Origin: Calditrichota bacterium
GTDB taxonomy: Bacteria; Electryoneota; RPQS01
DNA length: 10,128 nucleotides
Direction: 5' to 3'
Assembly: GCA_020057985.1 (NCBI GenBank)
Contig: JAGVEU010000426.1
Span: 1-10,128 of the forward strand
Below, one piece after another: positions 1 through 7,203 of the stretch. The translations under genes and the position numbers were made by a program. The notes beneath the pieces were generated by a model that saw nothing but the letters and a program-made list of their open reading frames with translations, made no database searches and was not told the DNA's origin. The first letter of the stretch is position 1. The number at the start of each line of letters is the position of its first letter.

Positions 1-2
1 CG

Positions 3-2237
3 GAGAAATGTTATCTGCAAGCCATTGCGATCTACCGCAAGCAGCGCGGGTCTGAAGACGTCACTGTGGCTGCGTGCCTTCTCAACCTTGGGACACTTTA
101 CAATGAACAGGAAAGGTTTGCAGAAGCTGAAAGTCTCTATCTTCAAGCTCAGGCTATTTACGAAAAGGTCTGCGGATTCAATGATCTAAACGTGGCTGAC
201 TGTCTGAACAACCTCGGTTCACTTTACAATGACCAGACGCGACATGCCGAAGCGGAACCCTATTACCTGCGCGCGCTCGATATCTATGCAAAAGCGCTCG
301 GCTCGAATCATCCCCGCGTAGCCGCCGCACTCTATAACCTCGGAAATCTATACAATCAGTTGGACAGACGCACCGAGTCGGAAAGTTATCAGATGCGCGC
401 ACTTGCCATTCTTGAGAATGCCTTTGGTTTCGATCACCCCGACGTGGCGGGGAGTCTCAGCGCGCTCACTCTGCTTTGCAGAATACAGGAAAGAGCGGAT
501 GAAGCCGTAGATTATGCGAAGCGAGCGTACTTGATTCGACGCCGCAATTTTCGCGATGGTTTCGAGGTTCTTTCTGAGAAGTCGGCTTTGCTTTATTGCA
601 GGTTCATGCAAGAGGAAGCGGCAAACTACCTTTCGACACTGCTGGATTTTACCGACCGAATTCCGCAGTGGCAGGAGACGATTGCCGATGTGGCGCTCTC
701 CGTGAAGGGCCAAATATCAGACGGGATATTTGCCCGGCATCGGATTACTGCCGCTCAACCGGACAAAGCCGTAAGCGAACTCGCGGACTCCCTGCGCGCA
801 ATCCGCTTCTCGCTTGCGAGTCTCTATATGGACGGGCCGGACACCAAGCATCCGGAAAGATATCGAAAGGAGATCGAAGCGGCAAATGTGGAGAAGGAGA
901 GACTTGAATCCGAACTGGCACGGAAGAGCGCAAGCTACCGGAGAGAACTCGAGCAGTGGGACGTGAGTTCTCAAATAGTGTCCGCACTGCTGCCTCAGAA
1001 TTCGATTCTGGTCGAATTCATGAGATACAATTACGGCAACAATCAAGGTATCAGTGAGCCACAATACCTCGCACTTGTTCTTGATGGCAATGCCGGGTTG
1101 TCGGTGTTTTCTCTGGGGCCGGCAGCGCTGATTGATTCGGCAGTTCAGTGGTATCGCGCTCACTTCCAATACCCGCAGATGGCAACCCTTCAAGACTATG
1201 ATAAAATCTCAGAAGCGATTTACGACCGTGTGTGGAGACCCTTCGCAGATAAGCTCGCGTCTGCTTCGATGGTTCTTATCGCCACGGATGGAGCGCTCAA
1301 TCTTGTGTCGTTTGCCGGACTCAAGGATGATGGCGGGAATTATCTTATCGAGAAATATCCGATACACTATCTCGCCTCAAGTCGGGATCTTCTGAGATTA
1401 ACACAGGATACTCCTTCCGGTGAAGGGTTGTTGATTATCGGCGATCCTGATTACGATGCTTCACGAGCAGTTCGCAAGTCGCCCTCAAACGCTGCGCGAG
1501 GAACAGCAATTGCGCCAAGCGTAGGTCTCTTTCGAGCTACTGTTCTTAACACCCTGCACAGGTTTAAGGCGTCGCGGCTTGGCGCCACACGCGGCGAAGT
1601 GAAGCGAATTTCAGAACAGTGGAGCCACAATCGCGGGACTGAGTCCATTATTAGCTTTATGGATGCCGAAGCGAGTGAGGAAAATTTTAAGCGTGAGTGC
1701 CACAACAAGCGAGTGATTCACTTGGCCACGCACGGATATTTTCTCTCAAATGAGTTGATCGAGACGATTTGCGCAGGCTCAGATCAGGCCGGAGCGGAGA
1801 ATCCATTGCTGTTGTCAGGCTTACTCTTGGCTGGGGCAAATCAGCATGGCAAAAAAACGAACAGGCCGGGCAGTGAAGACGGCATCCTGTCCGCAGAGGA
1901 GGTCGCCGGGCTGAATCTGGAAGGGACACAATTAGTTGTTCTTTCCGCTTGTGAAACCGGTCTCGGCGAACTGAAATCCGGTGAGGGAGCCTACGGATTA
2001 CGCCGCGCTTTTCAAATGGCCGGCGCAAGAACGGTGATCAGCGCGCTCTGGCCTGTCGCTGACCTTGAGACAGCCAAGCTCATGGAAAAGCTCTACGGAT
2101 CGAGTAACACCAATCTGGCGGAAACCATGCGATTCGTTGCCCTTGAGCGACTTCAAGAACTCAGAGCGAGCGGCCAGTCGGACCACCCAGCGAACTGGGC
2201 AGGATTCATTGCGATCGGAGGCTGGCAAATGCGCTAG
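3..2237 (+). CDS. TPR-CHAT caspase-like protease, 5' truncated by window edge
   Basis: This is a predicted cysteine protease of the CHAT (caspase HetF-associated with TPRs) family. The reading frame is open to the left edge. The GTG at 66 is only an internal valine, because codons 3-65 already read as TPR sequence (EKCYLQAIAIYRKQ), so the real start lies outside the window. About four complete 42-residue kinesin-light-chain-type TPRs plus one partial are visible. They are followed by a helical linker (around nt 540-1010) and a C-terminal CHAT domain. The catalytic dyad looks intact: His in HLATHGYF (codon at 1731) and Cys in LSACETGLGE (codon at 1950), followed by the family's GARTVISALWPV block. 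It ends at TAG 2235-2237. It is a clear paralogue of the gene at 3670 in both linker and CHAT domain. Whether it has a signal peptide cannot be seen. Substrate unknown. Confidence 0.93.
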   Translation, partial: EKCYLQAIAIYRKQRGSEDVTVAACLLNLGTLYNEQERFAEAESLYLQAQAIYEKVCGFNDLNVADCLNNLGSLYNDQTRHAEAEPYYLRALDIYAKALGSNHPRVAAALYNLGNLYNQLDRRTESESYQMRALAILENAFGFDHPDVAGSLSALTLLCRIQERADEAVDYAKRAYLIRRRNFRDGFEVLSEKSALLYCRFMQEEAANYLSTLLDFTDRIPQWQETIADVALSVKGQISDGIFARHRITAAQPDKAVSELADSLRAIRFSLASLYMDGPDTKHPERYRKEIEAANVEKERLESELARKSASYRRELEQWDVSSQIVSALLPQNSILVEFMRYNYGNNQGISEPQYLALVLDGNAGLSVFSLGPAALIDSAVQWYRAHFQYPQMATLQDYDKISEAIYDRVWRPFADKLASASMVLIATDGALNLVSFAGLKDDGGNYLIEKYPIHYLASSRDLLRLTQDTPSGEGLLIIGDPDYDASRAVRKSPSNAARGTAIAPSVGLFRATVLNTLHRFKASRLGATRGEVKRISEQWSHNRGTESIISFMDAEASEENFKRECHNKRVIHLATHGYFLSNELIETICAGSDQAGAENPLLLSGLLLAGANQHGKKTNRPGSEDGILSAEEVAGLNLEGTQLVVLSACETGLGELKSGEGAYGLRRAFQMAGARTVISALWPVADLETAKLMEKLYGSSNTNLAETMRFVALERLQELRASGQSDHPANWAGFIAIGGWQMR

Positions 2238-2336
2238 AGAGTTCTGCTTAACCGATCCTCTGTAAGGAATGTGTTGCCGCAAGTAAGAGGTTGCTACTGG
2301 TCATTTCAAAGCCGCTGTTCTTGCTCAACATACAGT
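2238..2336. other. Short spacer after the first CHAT gene, nothing recognised
   Basis: No gene, promoter or rho-independent terminator was recognised between the CHAT stop codon and the inverted-repeat element. If the elements to the right were simple nested insertions, their missing halves would be expected here, and they are absent. Confidence 0.5.
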
Positions 2337-2442
2337 TATAGCCATTCTCGAAAGCAAGTTGGGATGCCGATCTTGTCTCCCTCCGTTTACGGGGGGACTA
2401 AGGGGGGTTTTTGATGACAACTTACTTTCGAGAACCACTATA
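2337..2442. mobile_element. MITE-like 106-bp inverted-repeat element
   Basis: The element has 25-bp imperfect terminal inverted repeats, 2337-2361 and 2418-2442, matching at 21 of 25 positions (TATAG at both outer ends, shared core TTCTCGAAAG). The interior contains a G-run hairpin (CCCTCCGT / ACGGGGGG near 2390) and no coding capacity. TA at both outer edges would fit a TA-duplicating IS630/Tc1-mariner-type MITE; that assignment is inference. The right arm coincides exactly with the point where the neighbouring transposase reading frame is lost, and supplies its in-frame TAG. Confidence 0.6.
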
Positions 2443-2732
2443 CGATGCAGACCTGCACCGGATCCAGCGCCCCAAGCGCTTTGCGGGTCATGGCCATACG
2501 AACCGGCTCATTCTGCCACGGACTCGTATGCAAGAACTGCTGGATCGCCTGCGAATTGCCATCCCGAAACCGCGACGCAACACCCGTCACGGTCTTGCGC
2601 TCGGCATCACCCAGCAACCCATGAACATACTGCGAGCCCCACTGATGCCGCTCGCTCCGTCCCAAGGGCGCTAAAAGGTCAGCCAAAAAGATCCAGCCGC
2701 TCCGCGACCGCGCGTAACTCTCTGGCTTTCAT
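2443..2732 (-). pseudogene. IS701-like transposase, N-terminal remnant with frameshift
   Basis: The minus strand starts at ATG 2732 and reads MKARELRAVAERLDLF. It then shifts frame in a run of five A on the plus strand (2685-2689) and continues as DLLAPLGRSERHQWGSQYVH, later with GDAERKTVTGVASRFRDGNS and QQFLHTSPW. These blocks (LGRSERxxWG, G-ERK-V, A-R-DGN-QA-QQF---SPW) match, from memory, the N-terminal part of IS701/IS4-superfamily DDE transposases. One extra T or two missing T in the homopolymer restores the frame. The reading frame ends at ...VQVCIV where the inverted-repeat element begins, before the first catalytic aspartates, so the remnant cannot be active. A strong promoter lies directly upstream (2740-2768). 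Confidence 0.75.
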
Positions 2733-2739
2733 GTCCGAC

Positions 2740-2768
2740 AATATAACAACGGCCGAACTCATTGTCAA
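2740..2768 (-). promoter_or_regulatory. sigma70-type promoter of the transposase remnant
   Basis: On the minus strand, TTGACA (2768-2763) and TATATT (2745-2740) are separated by exactly 17 bp, with the transposase ATG 7 bp beyond the -10 box. This is a near-consensus promoter left intact in the IS remnant. It fires leftward, towards the antisense strand of the first CHAT gene. Confidence 0.7.
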
Positions 2769-2787
2769 ATGCGCCTAACAAAGTAGT
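2769..2787 (-). mobile_element. Probable IS end / junction with intron
   Basis: The minus-strand stretch TTTGTTAGGCGCAT lies between intron sequence and the transposase promoter and is probably the left end of the IS701-like element. The exact border cannot be fixed without a second copy. A 12-bp perfect palindrome AGTAGTACTACT (2782-2793) spans the junction. Confidence 0.4.
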
Positions 2788-3147
2788 ACTACTATGCCCT
2801 CTACTGACTTCTACGGCGCGGTCAGAGTGCCTTGCAACACCCTCACAGTCCTGAAGCCAAGACACGCCGCAGATCTTCCTCCCCCGGGGTAAGTTCAATG
2901 GCCTCCACCGCACACCTGCCAGATCTACAGCGACGACCCTTGATGGATAGAGACTTCGCAGTCACTGGCCTGCTCGTCTGATGGAGACTGCCTTCTATCC
3001 GGTTTCTGTTCGTCAAGTCGCTGCTTTGCTACACGCTTCCTTCAGACGCCGCCTTGCGGCGACGCCCTTGCGCTTCGCTAGCACTTCAGCTGCATCAGCC
3101 TGTGTAGAGGACTTCAACCTCCAAACTGCTAAACACGTCCGGCGCAC
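2788..3147 (-). ncRNA. Group II intron, 5' part (domain I region), truncated
   Basis: The minus strand begins with GTGCGCC at 3147, matching the group II 5' consensus GUGYG. It continues with blocks I recognise from the 5' RNA of bacterial reverse-transcriptase-encoding introns: GCGAAGCGCAAGGGCG, TGACGAACAGAAACCGG, ATAGAAGGC, GACGAGCAGGCCAGTGACTG, ATCCATCAAGGG, GGCAGGTGTGCGGTG, GAAGTCAGTAGAGG. A stable hairpin with stem CGCCGC/GCGGCG lies at 3047-3061. No LtrA reading frame, domain V or 3' end is present: the sequence switches to IS DNA near 2787. It is therefore a dead 5' fragment. It is joined on its 5' side to a SRAP coding fragment, which looks like the original 5' exon. Confidence 0.8.
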
Positions 3148-3414
3148 AACCGGGAACTCTTTCATTGACTTGGAATGGTACGGAGTCAGGCAAGAGAGCG
3201 AATCCGGAAGCGGAGTTTCGTCCACAGAGAGCCAAGGCATCACATATTCCGGCTGCAAGATCACTGGCATCCGATTGTGAATCTCGGCCATGAGTTCGTT
3301 GGGCTCCGTGGTAATAATCGTGGGCGAGACGATCTCTGTCCTGTCCAGCATCTTCCACTGCTCCCACAATCCTGCCAGTGAGAAGACCACGCGTGCATTC
3401 ATTATAATCTGACA
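3148..3414 (-). pseudogene. SRAP (YedK/HMCES-like) protein fragment, 5' exon of the intron
   Basis: The minus-strand translation contains FSLAGLWEQW, TIITTEPNELMAEIHNRMPV, ILQPEYVMPWL and LTPYHSKSMKEFPV. These match the C-terminal half of the SRAP family, known for sealing abasic sites in single-stranded DNA through an N-terminal Cys2. The IHxRMPV motif carrying the family's active-site His is kept. The N-terminal MCGR start, the conserved Asn and the GFYEW Glu region are absent, so the fragment cannot be functional. The coding match stops exactly at EFPV, where intron GTGCGCC starts; the apparent open frame beyond (VRRTCLAVW...) is intron RNA sequence. The extreme 3' exon was not found, pointing to a later deletion. 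Confidence 0.78.
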
Positions 3415-3443
3415 CAATCTATCAGGTTAAGTGGTGTTTAGCA

Positions 3444-3479
3444 TTGACCATTGACTCTTGATAGTCATATCTGTATATT
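3444..3479 (+). promoter_or_regulatory. sigma70-type promoter with operator-like palindrome upstream of CHAT gene 2
   Basis: TTGACT (3451-3456), 17-bp spacer, TATATT (3474-3479) make a good plus-strand promoter about 190 bp before the ATG at 3670. A second TTGACC (3444-3449) sits 7 bp upstream as a tandem direct repeat (ATTGACC/ATTGACT). A perfect inverted repeat, TGACT-CTTGAT-AGTCA (3452-3467), overlaps the -35 box and spacer and is well placed for a repressor. The predicted transcript has a leader of roughly 185 nt. Confidence 0.55.
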
Positions 3480-3578
3480 CTTGTTCAGACACAAAACCAA
3501 CTCTCTGCTTTCTGAATCCCTCCTTGCGCTGGCCGACAGTGCGCTATCTTTCCCTTGATGATTCGGATTCGCAGAATA

Positions 3579-3600
3579 CGTTGTATTGAAAAATACGACG
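3579..3600 (+). promoter_or_regulatory. GNRA-tetraloop hairpin in the CHAT gene 2 leader
   Basis: CGTTGTATT (3579-3587), GAAA loop, AATACGACG (3592-3600) form a 9-bp stem (eight Watson-Crick pairs and one G-U) closed by a GNRA tetraloop. No T-run follows, so it is not a simple terminator. A TATAAT (3613-3618) just after it lacks a -35 box at correct spacing. Confidence 0.35.
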
Positions 3601-3669
3601 GCCGCCACTTTGTATAATTAAGAATAACAAGTCACGGAAAAGCATACAAGCCTTCACCAAAGGAATACC

Positions 3670-6600
3670 ATGCGGTTATTGCATTTGTTTGCCTCTATAT
3701 CTGTTGCGCTTTGCTGCTTAGGCCAAAGCGGTTTGTGCCATGCTCAGGGCTGGCGCGCACTTTGCGCTCAGGCCGATTCGCTCTCGAAAACACATCAAGC
3801 GGATTCAGCAATAGTGATCGCCCAAATGGCGCTGGACAGTGCGCGAGCATCCTGCGGTGCGGCCGACACGTCTTTGGCATCAGCGCTCACCACTCTCGCG
3901 AATTGTTTCTACCGCAACAATAGCTTCGATCAAGCAGAGTCCCCATACAGGGAAGCCCATGCCATACGCAAAGGCGCTCTGGGTTCAAACAATGCACTGG
4001 TTGCAAACAGCATGAATGAATTGGGAAATACGTACTCGCAACTCGGGAGGTTTGCTGAAGCCGAGTCGCTCTACCAGAGTACTTTGTCCATTCGCGAGGA
4101 AGTTTTTGGGTTAGTTCATGCTGAGGTGGCAGCTGTCTGCAACAATCTTGGATTACTCTACCGCATGATTGGAAAATATGATGAGTGTGAAGCTATCCTC
4201 CAGCGCAGCCTTGGCATTGATACAGCTCTCTTTGGATGGCAGCACGCAGATGTAGCAATGGTTCTGGATAACCTTGGGGGGCTTTATCTTGACCTCGGAC
4301 GATACGCCGAAGCTGAGAATCAGATGCAACGCGCACTGGAAATTCTTGAAAACCAAACTCCACCTAACCACAAAGTTCTTGTGAGGGAATTGAACAACCT
4401 TGGGACAGTCTATAGTGTTGAGGGAAGGAACTCAGAAGCGGAAATGCTTTACAAGCGATCGTTGGATATTATTGAAAGGCAGTTGGGAAAATGGGAACCC
4501 GAGTTGGCATATGGTCTCTATGGACTTGCCACGCTTTATATGGTAGAAGGTAAACCTACTGAGGCCGAACCGATGATCAGACGCGCGCAGGAAATTTGGG
4601 AGCGGGCAAATGGACACGATTTCCCCGATGTCGCAAATTGCCTCAGTGCACTTGGGATCATCAGCGTCTGGCAAGCGCGTTTTGCGGATGCCGAGACCTA
4701 TAGTAAAGAAGCGCTGGAAATTCGGATAACTGTGCTTGGCAAGGAGCACCCTGATGTCGCCTATAGTCACGTCGAATTAGGCAATATCTACCTCGAATTG
4801 AATCGTACGGACAAAGCGGAGGCTCTCATTAAGACATCGTTAGAGATTCGACGAGCGGCGCTCGGTGATGAGCATCCTGATGTGGCAAACTCATATCACA
4901 CATTGGGCCAGCTCTACGCAAAAAAGCGGTACTATCCGGAAGCTGAGGCAGCTTTTCAAAATGCAGTTTCCATTTTTGAAAAGGTTTTTGGTTCGGATCA
5001 TCAATTGGTGGCAAGCAGCCTCGCTCAATTCGGGCGATTATATTTCGATTGGAGGCGATTTCCAGAAGCGGACTCCCTCTTGCGCCGGGCACTTTCTATT
5101 CAAGAAAACGCCTACGGACCGAATCATCCGGAAGTGGCCGAGACGGTAACCTATTTGGCTGATCTTTTGATGGATTCAGGGCGTTGGGACGAGGCCAGAA
5201 TCTTGTACGAACGAGCTTACGATATTCGCCGCAAAAACTTTCGGGATGGCTCAGAAGCGCTTTCAGAGCATAATGTGCTCACCTACTCAGTATTCGCGCG
5301 CGATGCAGCGTCTAAGTATGTATCCGTTATGATGAACTGCCCGGCGGGAACTCTGCGAGATGATGCGGAACTCTCGCGCACGATTTTTTCTTCCAAGGGA
5401 CAAGTCACCGATGGGATATTCGCCCGACGCAGAACGTTGCAGCAGAAAACGGACGTTTTCTCACCGCTCCTGGCGGATTCGCTTCGAGCTGCGCGCACAC
5501 ACTTGGCAAATCTGTACGTGAAGGGCAGTGATCAAGATCACCCGGAGGTCTATCACGCGGCAGTTGAGTTTGCGAACACGGAGAAGAACCGTTTAGAAGC
5601 TGAACTGGCACGCGAAAGTGCAGACTTCCGCCGCGAGTTGGAACTGTGGGACGTTTCGCCGCGGACTTTACAAGCAGAATTACCTGACAATACTGCACTA
5701 ATAGAGTACTGTCGGTATGACCGCTCGTTGGAGGGGCATGATGCGATTCCGCAATATTTGGCAGTCGTGCTGCCGAAGCGCGGTGTGCCTGCGATTATTG
5801 ACTTGGGTTCGGCCGGTGCGATTGACTCGATGGTGAACTGGTACCGATCCTTGTTACAGGCACGTTCCACCGTCAGGGCAAATGATTACCAAGACATCGC
5901 GCAGCGACTCTATGCGACGATCTGGAAACCGCTGGAACCCTACATTGACGGAGAGATGACGGTATTCATTGCCGCCGACGGAGCGTTGTCCTTTCTGTCT
6001 TTTGCGGGGCTGATGGATGACCGGCGCTCCTACTTGATTGAGCGACATCCGCTGCACTACCTCTCGACAGGCCGTGACTTGCTCCGGCTGAAGGAGAACA
6101 GCCCTTCCGGATCCGGTCTCCTCGCCATGGGTGATCCGGATTTCGATGCTTCGGCTGAGAAACGAGCCGAAGCGGAGTCGGAAACCATCGCTTTAGATCC
6201 CCTTCATTCTTCGAATCGTCTGCGCAATGTGCTTTCGGATTGTCGAGCATTACGCGAGCGAAAGGTATCGCAACTGCCGGGGACACGGTTTGAGGTAGAA
6301 CGAATCGCTCAGGTCTGGAAGCAGGTTAACTCGCAGCCAATTGTGTTGCTGGAAGGAGCGCAAGCGAGCGAGGAGGGCTTTGAGCGCGAGAGCGTCGGGA
6401 AGCGTGTGATTCATCTTGCGACGCACGGCTACTCGCTATCCGGAGAGTGCGGCGCTGATAATTTTCATCGTAGCGCGGACAATACGAAAATATTCGTCAG
6501 CGCCAATCCGCTCCTGTTGTCCGGACTTTTCCTTGCGGGAGCCAATCAGCATGAGGAGAGTGGTTCGGGGAGCGAAAGCGAAGATGGGATAGTCACGGCA

Positions 6601-6942
6601 GAGGAAGTAGCCGGAATGAACCTGAGCGGAACCCGATTGGTGGTCATGTCGGGATGCGAGACAGGGCTGGGCGAGATCAAACCCGGCGAAGGAGTCTTTG
6701 GGTTGCGTCGAGCGTTTCATATCGCAGGAGCGCGAACTGTAATCAGCGCGCTTTGGCCAGTATCGGACACAGAAACGGTGGACATGATGACTCGCTTGTA
6801 TGAACGGGCAGACGATAACATTCCCTTGCTCATGCAAACATTGGCTACTGAAAAAATCCGCGAATTGCGCGCATCGGGCAAGCCCGATATTCCTACTGAC
6901 TGGGGAGCATTTATTGCTGAGGGTGACTGGAGGGGGAGGTAG
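3670..6942 (+). CDS. Exported TPR-CHAT caspase-like protease (complete)
   Basis: This is a 1090-residue predicted cysteine protease of the CHAT family (clan CD, related to caspases and separase). The start is supported by AAAGGA five bases upstream and by a signal peptide: hydrophobic residues about 3-22, likely cleaved after CHA (about residue 25), so the mature protein should be outside the cytoplasm. About twelve consecutive TPRs follow (about residues 27-530), eleven with an exact 42-residue period and the pattern LGxLY...GRxxEAExLYxRALxI...G..HPxVA. A helical linker is next, then the CHAT domain. The apparent catalytic residues are His919 (HLATHGYS) and Cys996 (MSGCETGLGE, Gly replacing the usual Ala before Cys), followed by GARTVISALWPV. 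TPRs usually bind a peptide or protein trigger; the substrate is unknown. It is paralogous to the upstream CHAT gene but transcribed separately from its own promoter. Confidence 0.95.
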   Translation: MRLLHLFASISVALCCLGQSGLCHAQGWRALCAQADSLSKTHQADSAIVIAQMALDSARASCGAADTSLASALTTLANCFYRNNSFDQAESPYREAHAIRKGALGSNNALVANSMNELGNTYSQLGRFAEAESLYQSTLSIREEVFGLVHAEVAAVCNNLGLLYRMIGKYDECEAILQRSLGIDTALFGWQHADVAMVLDNLGGLYLDLGRYAEAENQMQRALEILENQTPPNHKVLVRELNNLGTVYSVEGRNSEAEMLYKRSLDIIERQLGKWEPELAYGLYGLATLYMVEGKPTEAEPMIRRAQEIWERANGHDFPDVANCLSALGIISVWQARFADAETYSKEALEIRITVLGKEHPDVAYSHVELGNIYLELNRTDKAEALIKTSLEIRRAALGDEHPDVANSYHTLGQLYAKKRYYPEAEAAFQNAVSIFEKVFGSDHQLVASSLAQFGRLYFDWRRFPEADSLLRRALSIQENAYGPNHPEVAETVTYLADLLMDSGRWDEARILYERAYDIRRKNFRDGSEALSEHNVLTYSVFARDAASKYVSVMMNCPAGTLRDDAELSRTIFSSKGQVTDGIFARRRTLQQKTDVFSPLLADSLRAARTHLANLYVKGSDQDHPEVYHAAVEFANTEKNRLEAELARESADFRRELELWDVSPRTLQAELPDNTALIEYCRYDRSLEGHDAIPQYLAVVLPKRGVPAIIDLGSAGAIDSMVNWYRSLLQARSTVRANDYQDIAQRLYATIWKPLEPYIDGEMTVFIAADGALSFLSFAGLMDDRRSYLIERHPLHYLSTGRDLLRLKENSPSGSGLLAMGDPDFDASAEKRAEAESETIALDPLHSSNRLRNVLSDCRALRERKVSQLPGTRFEVERIAQVWKQVNSQPIVLLEGAQASEEGFERESVGKRVIHLATHGYSLSGECGADNFHRSADNTKIFVSANPLLLSGLFLAGANQHEESGSGSESEDGIVTAEEVAGMNLSGTRLVVMSGCETGLGEIKPGEGVFGLRRAFHIAGARTVISALWPVSDTETVDMMTRLYERADDNIPLLMQTLATEKIRELRASGKPDIPTDWGAFIAEGDWRGR

Positions 6943-6948
6943 GGAAAA

Positions 6949-7000
6949 ATCGAAAACTGAAAACTGAAAATCCGAAATCCGAAATGCTGAAAGGGGATCA
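6949..7000 (+). repeat. Degenerate CTGAAA/CCGAAAT tandem repeat
   Basis: The run is built of GAAAACTGAAAACTGAAAA, then TCCGAAATCCGAAATGCTGA, ending AAGGGGATCA: a 7-bp-period, purine-rich repeat directly after the CHAT stop codon. The 12-mer GAAATGCTGAAA recurs at 8694-8705, and a GCTGAAATACTGAAAT...GGGATCA version at 8777-8800. Confidence 0.6.
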
Positions 7001-7004
7001 TACA

Positions 7005-7015
7005 TATAGTGGTTC
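7005..7015 (+). repeat. Solo copy of the MITE-like terminal repeat end
   Basis: TATAGTGGTTC is identical to the outer 11 bp of the right arm of the element at 2337-2442 (minus strand 2442-2432), followed by similar CTGAAGT versus TCGAAAGT. No partner arm was found nearby, so it may be a solo end or chance. Confidence 0.3.
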
Positions 7016-7031
7016 CTGAAGTCTCGATCGG

Positions 7032-7175
7032 ATTCCGGCGGCGTGAGGACACACCGCTCGGCGAACCCTTTTCTCGTGTTTGTTTTGTGAGCCTCTGCCA
7101 TCTTAACTTCTTTTGTGCAGGAATTTTATTGCCTTTTTTTCCTTGCCGAGCGTGGCGTCCTCACCCCGCCGAAAT
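7032..7175. repeat. Long imperfect inverted repeat upstream of the sigma gene
   Basis: Arms 7036-7062 and 7145-7171 match at 23 of 27 positions when one is reverse-complemented (shared CGGCGG, GTGAGGAC, GCTCGGC), with three more pairs outside. The 82-bp interior is T-rich, including seven T at 7134-7140. It could be a small non-autonomous element or a large cruciform/hairpin between CHAT gene 2 and the sigma gene. No clear target duplication was seen. Confidence 0.6.
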
Positions 7176-7203
7176 TTAGCGTCTAATCATAGAATTATCA
7201 TAC

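Noticed and set aside
66..68. GTG 66 as the start of the first CHAT gene
   Set aside because: The frame is open upstream and already encodes TPR residues, so this is an internal valine.
2671..2913. Minus-strand 80-codon open frame
   Set aside because: It runs across the intron/IS junction and out of frame with the transposase; it is non-coding intron RNA plus IS leader.
3013..3147. Continuation of the SRAP-like open frame beyond EFPV
   Set aside because: The bases are group II intron RNA, so the apparent C-terminal tail is a chance open frame, not SRAP protein.
3586..3618. TATAAT at 3613 as the main promoter of CHAT gene 2
   Set aside because: The nearest TTGAAA is 21 bp upstream, too far, and no extended -10 TGn is present; 3451-3479 is better.
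3..6942. Type III-E CRISPR (Csx29) interpretation of the TPR-CHAT genes
   Set aside because: No CRISPR repeats, no gRAMP/Cas7-11-like or other cas gene is in the window, and the second protein has a signal peptide.
6436..7101. Long minus-strand open frame of 221 codons
   Set aside because: It overlaps the conserved CHAT catalytic region on the other strand and the CTGAAA repeat; its translation resembles no family.
7190..7195. TAGAAT as a -10 box for the sigma gene
   Set aside because: No -35-like hexamer lies at 16-18 bp, and it is only 8 bp before the ATG.
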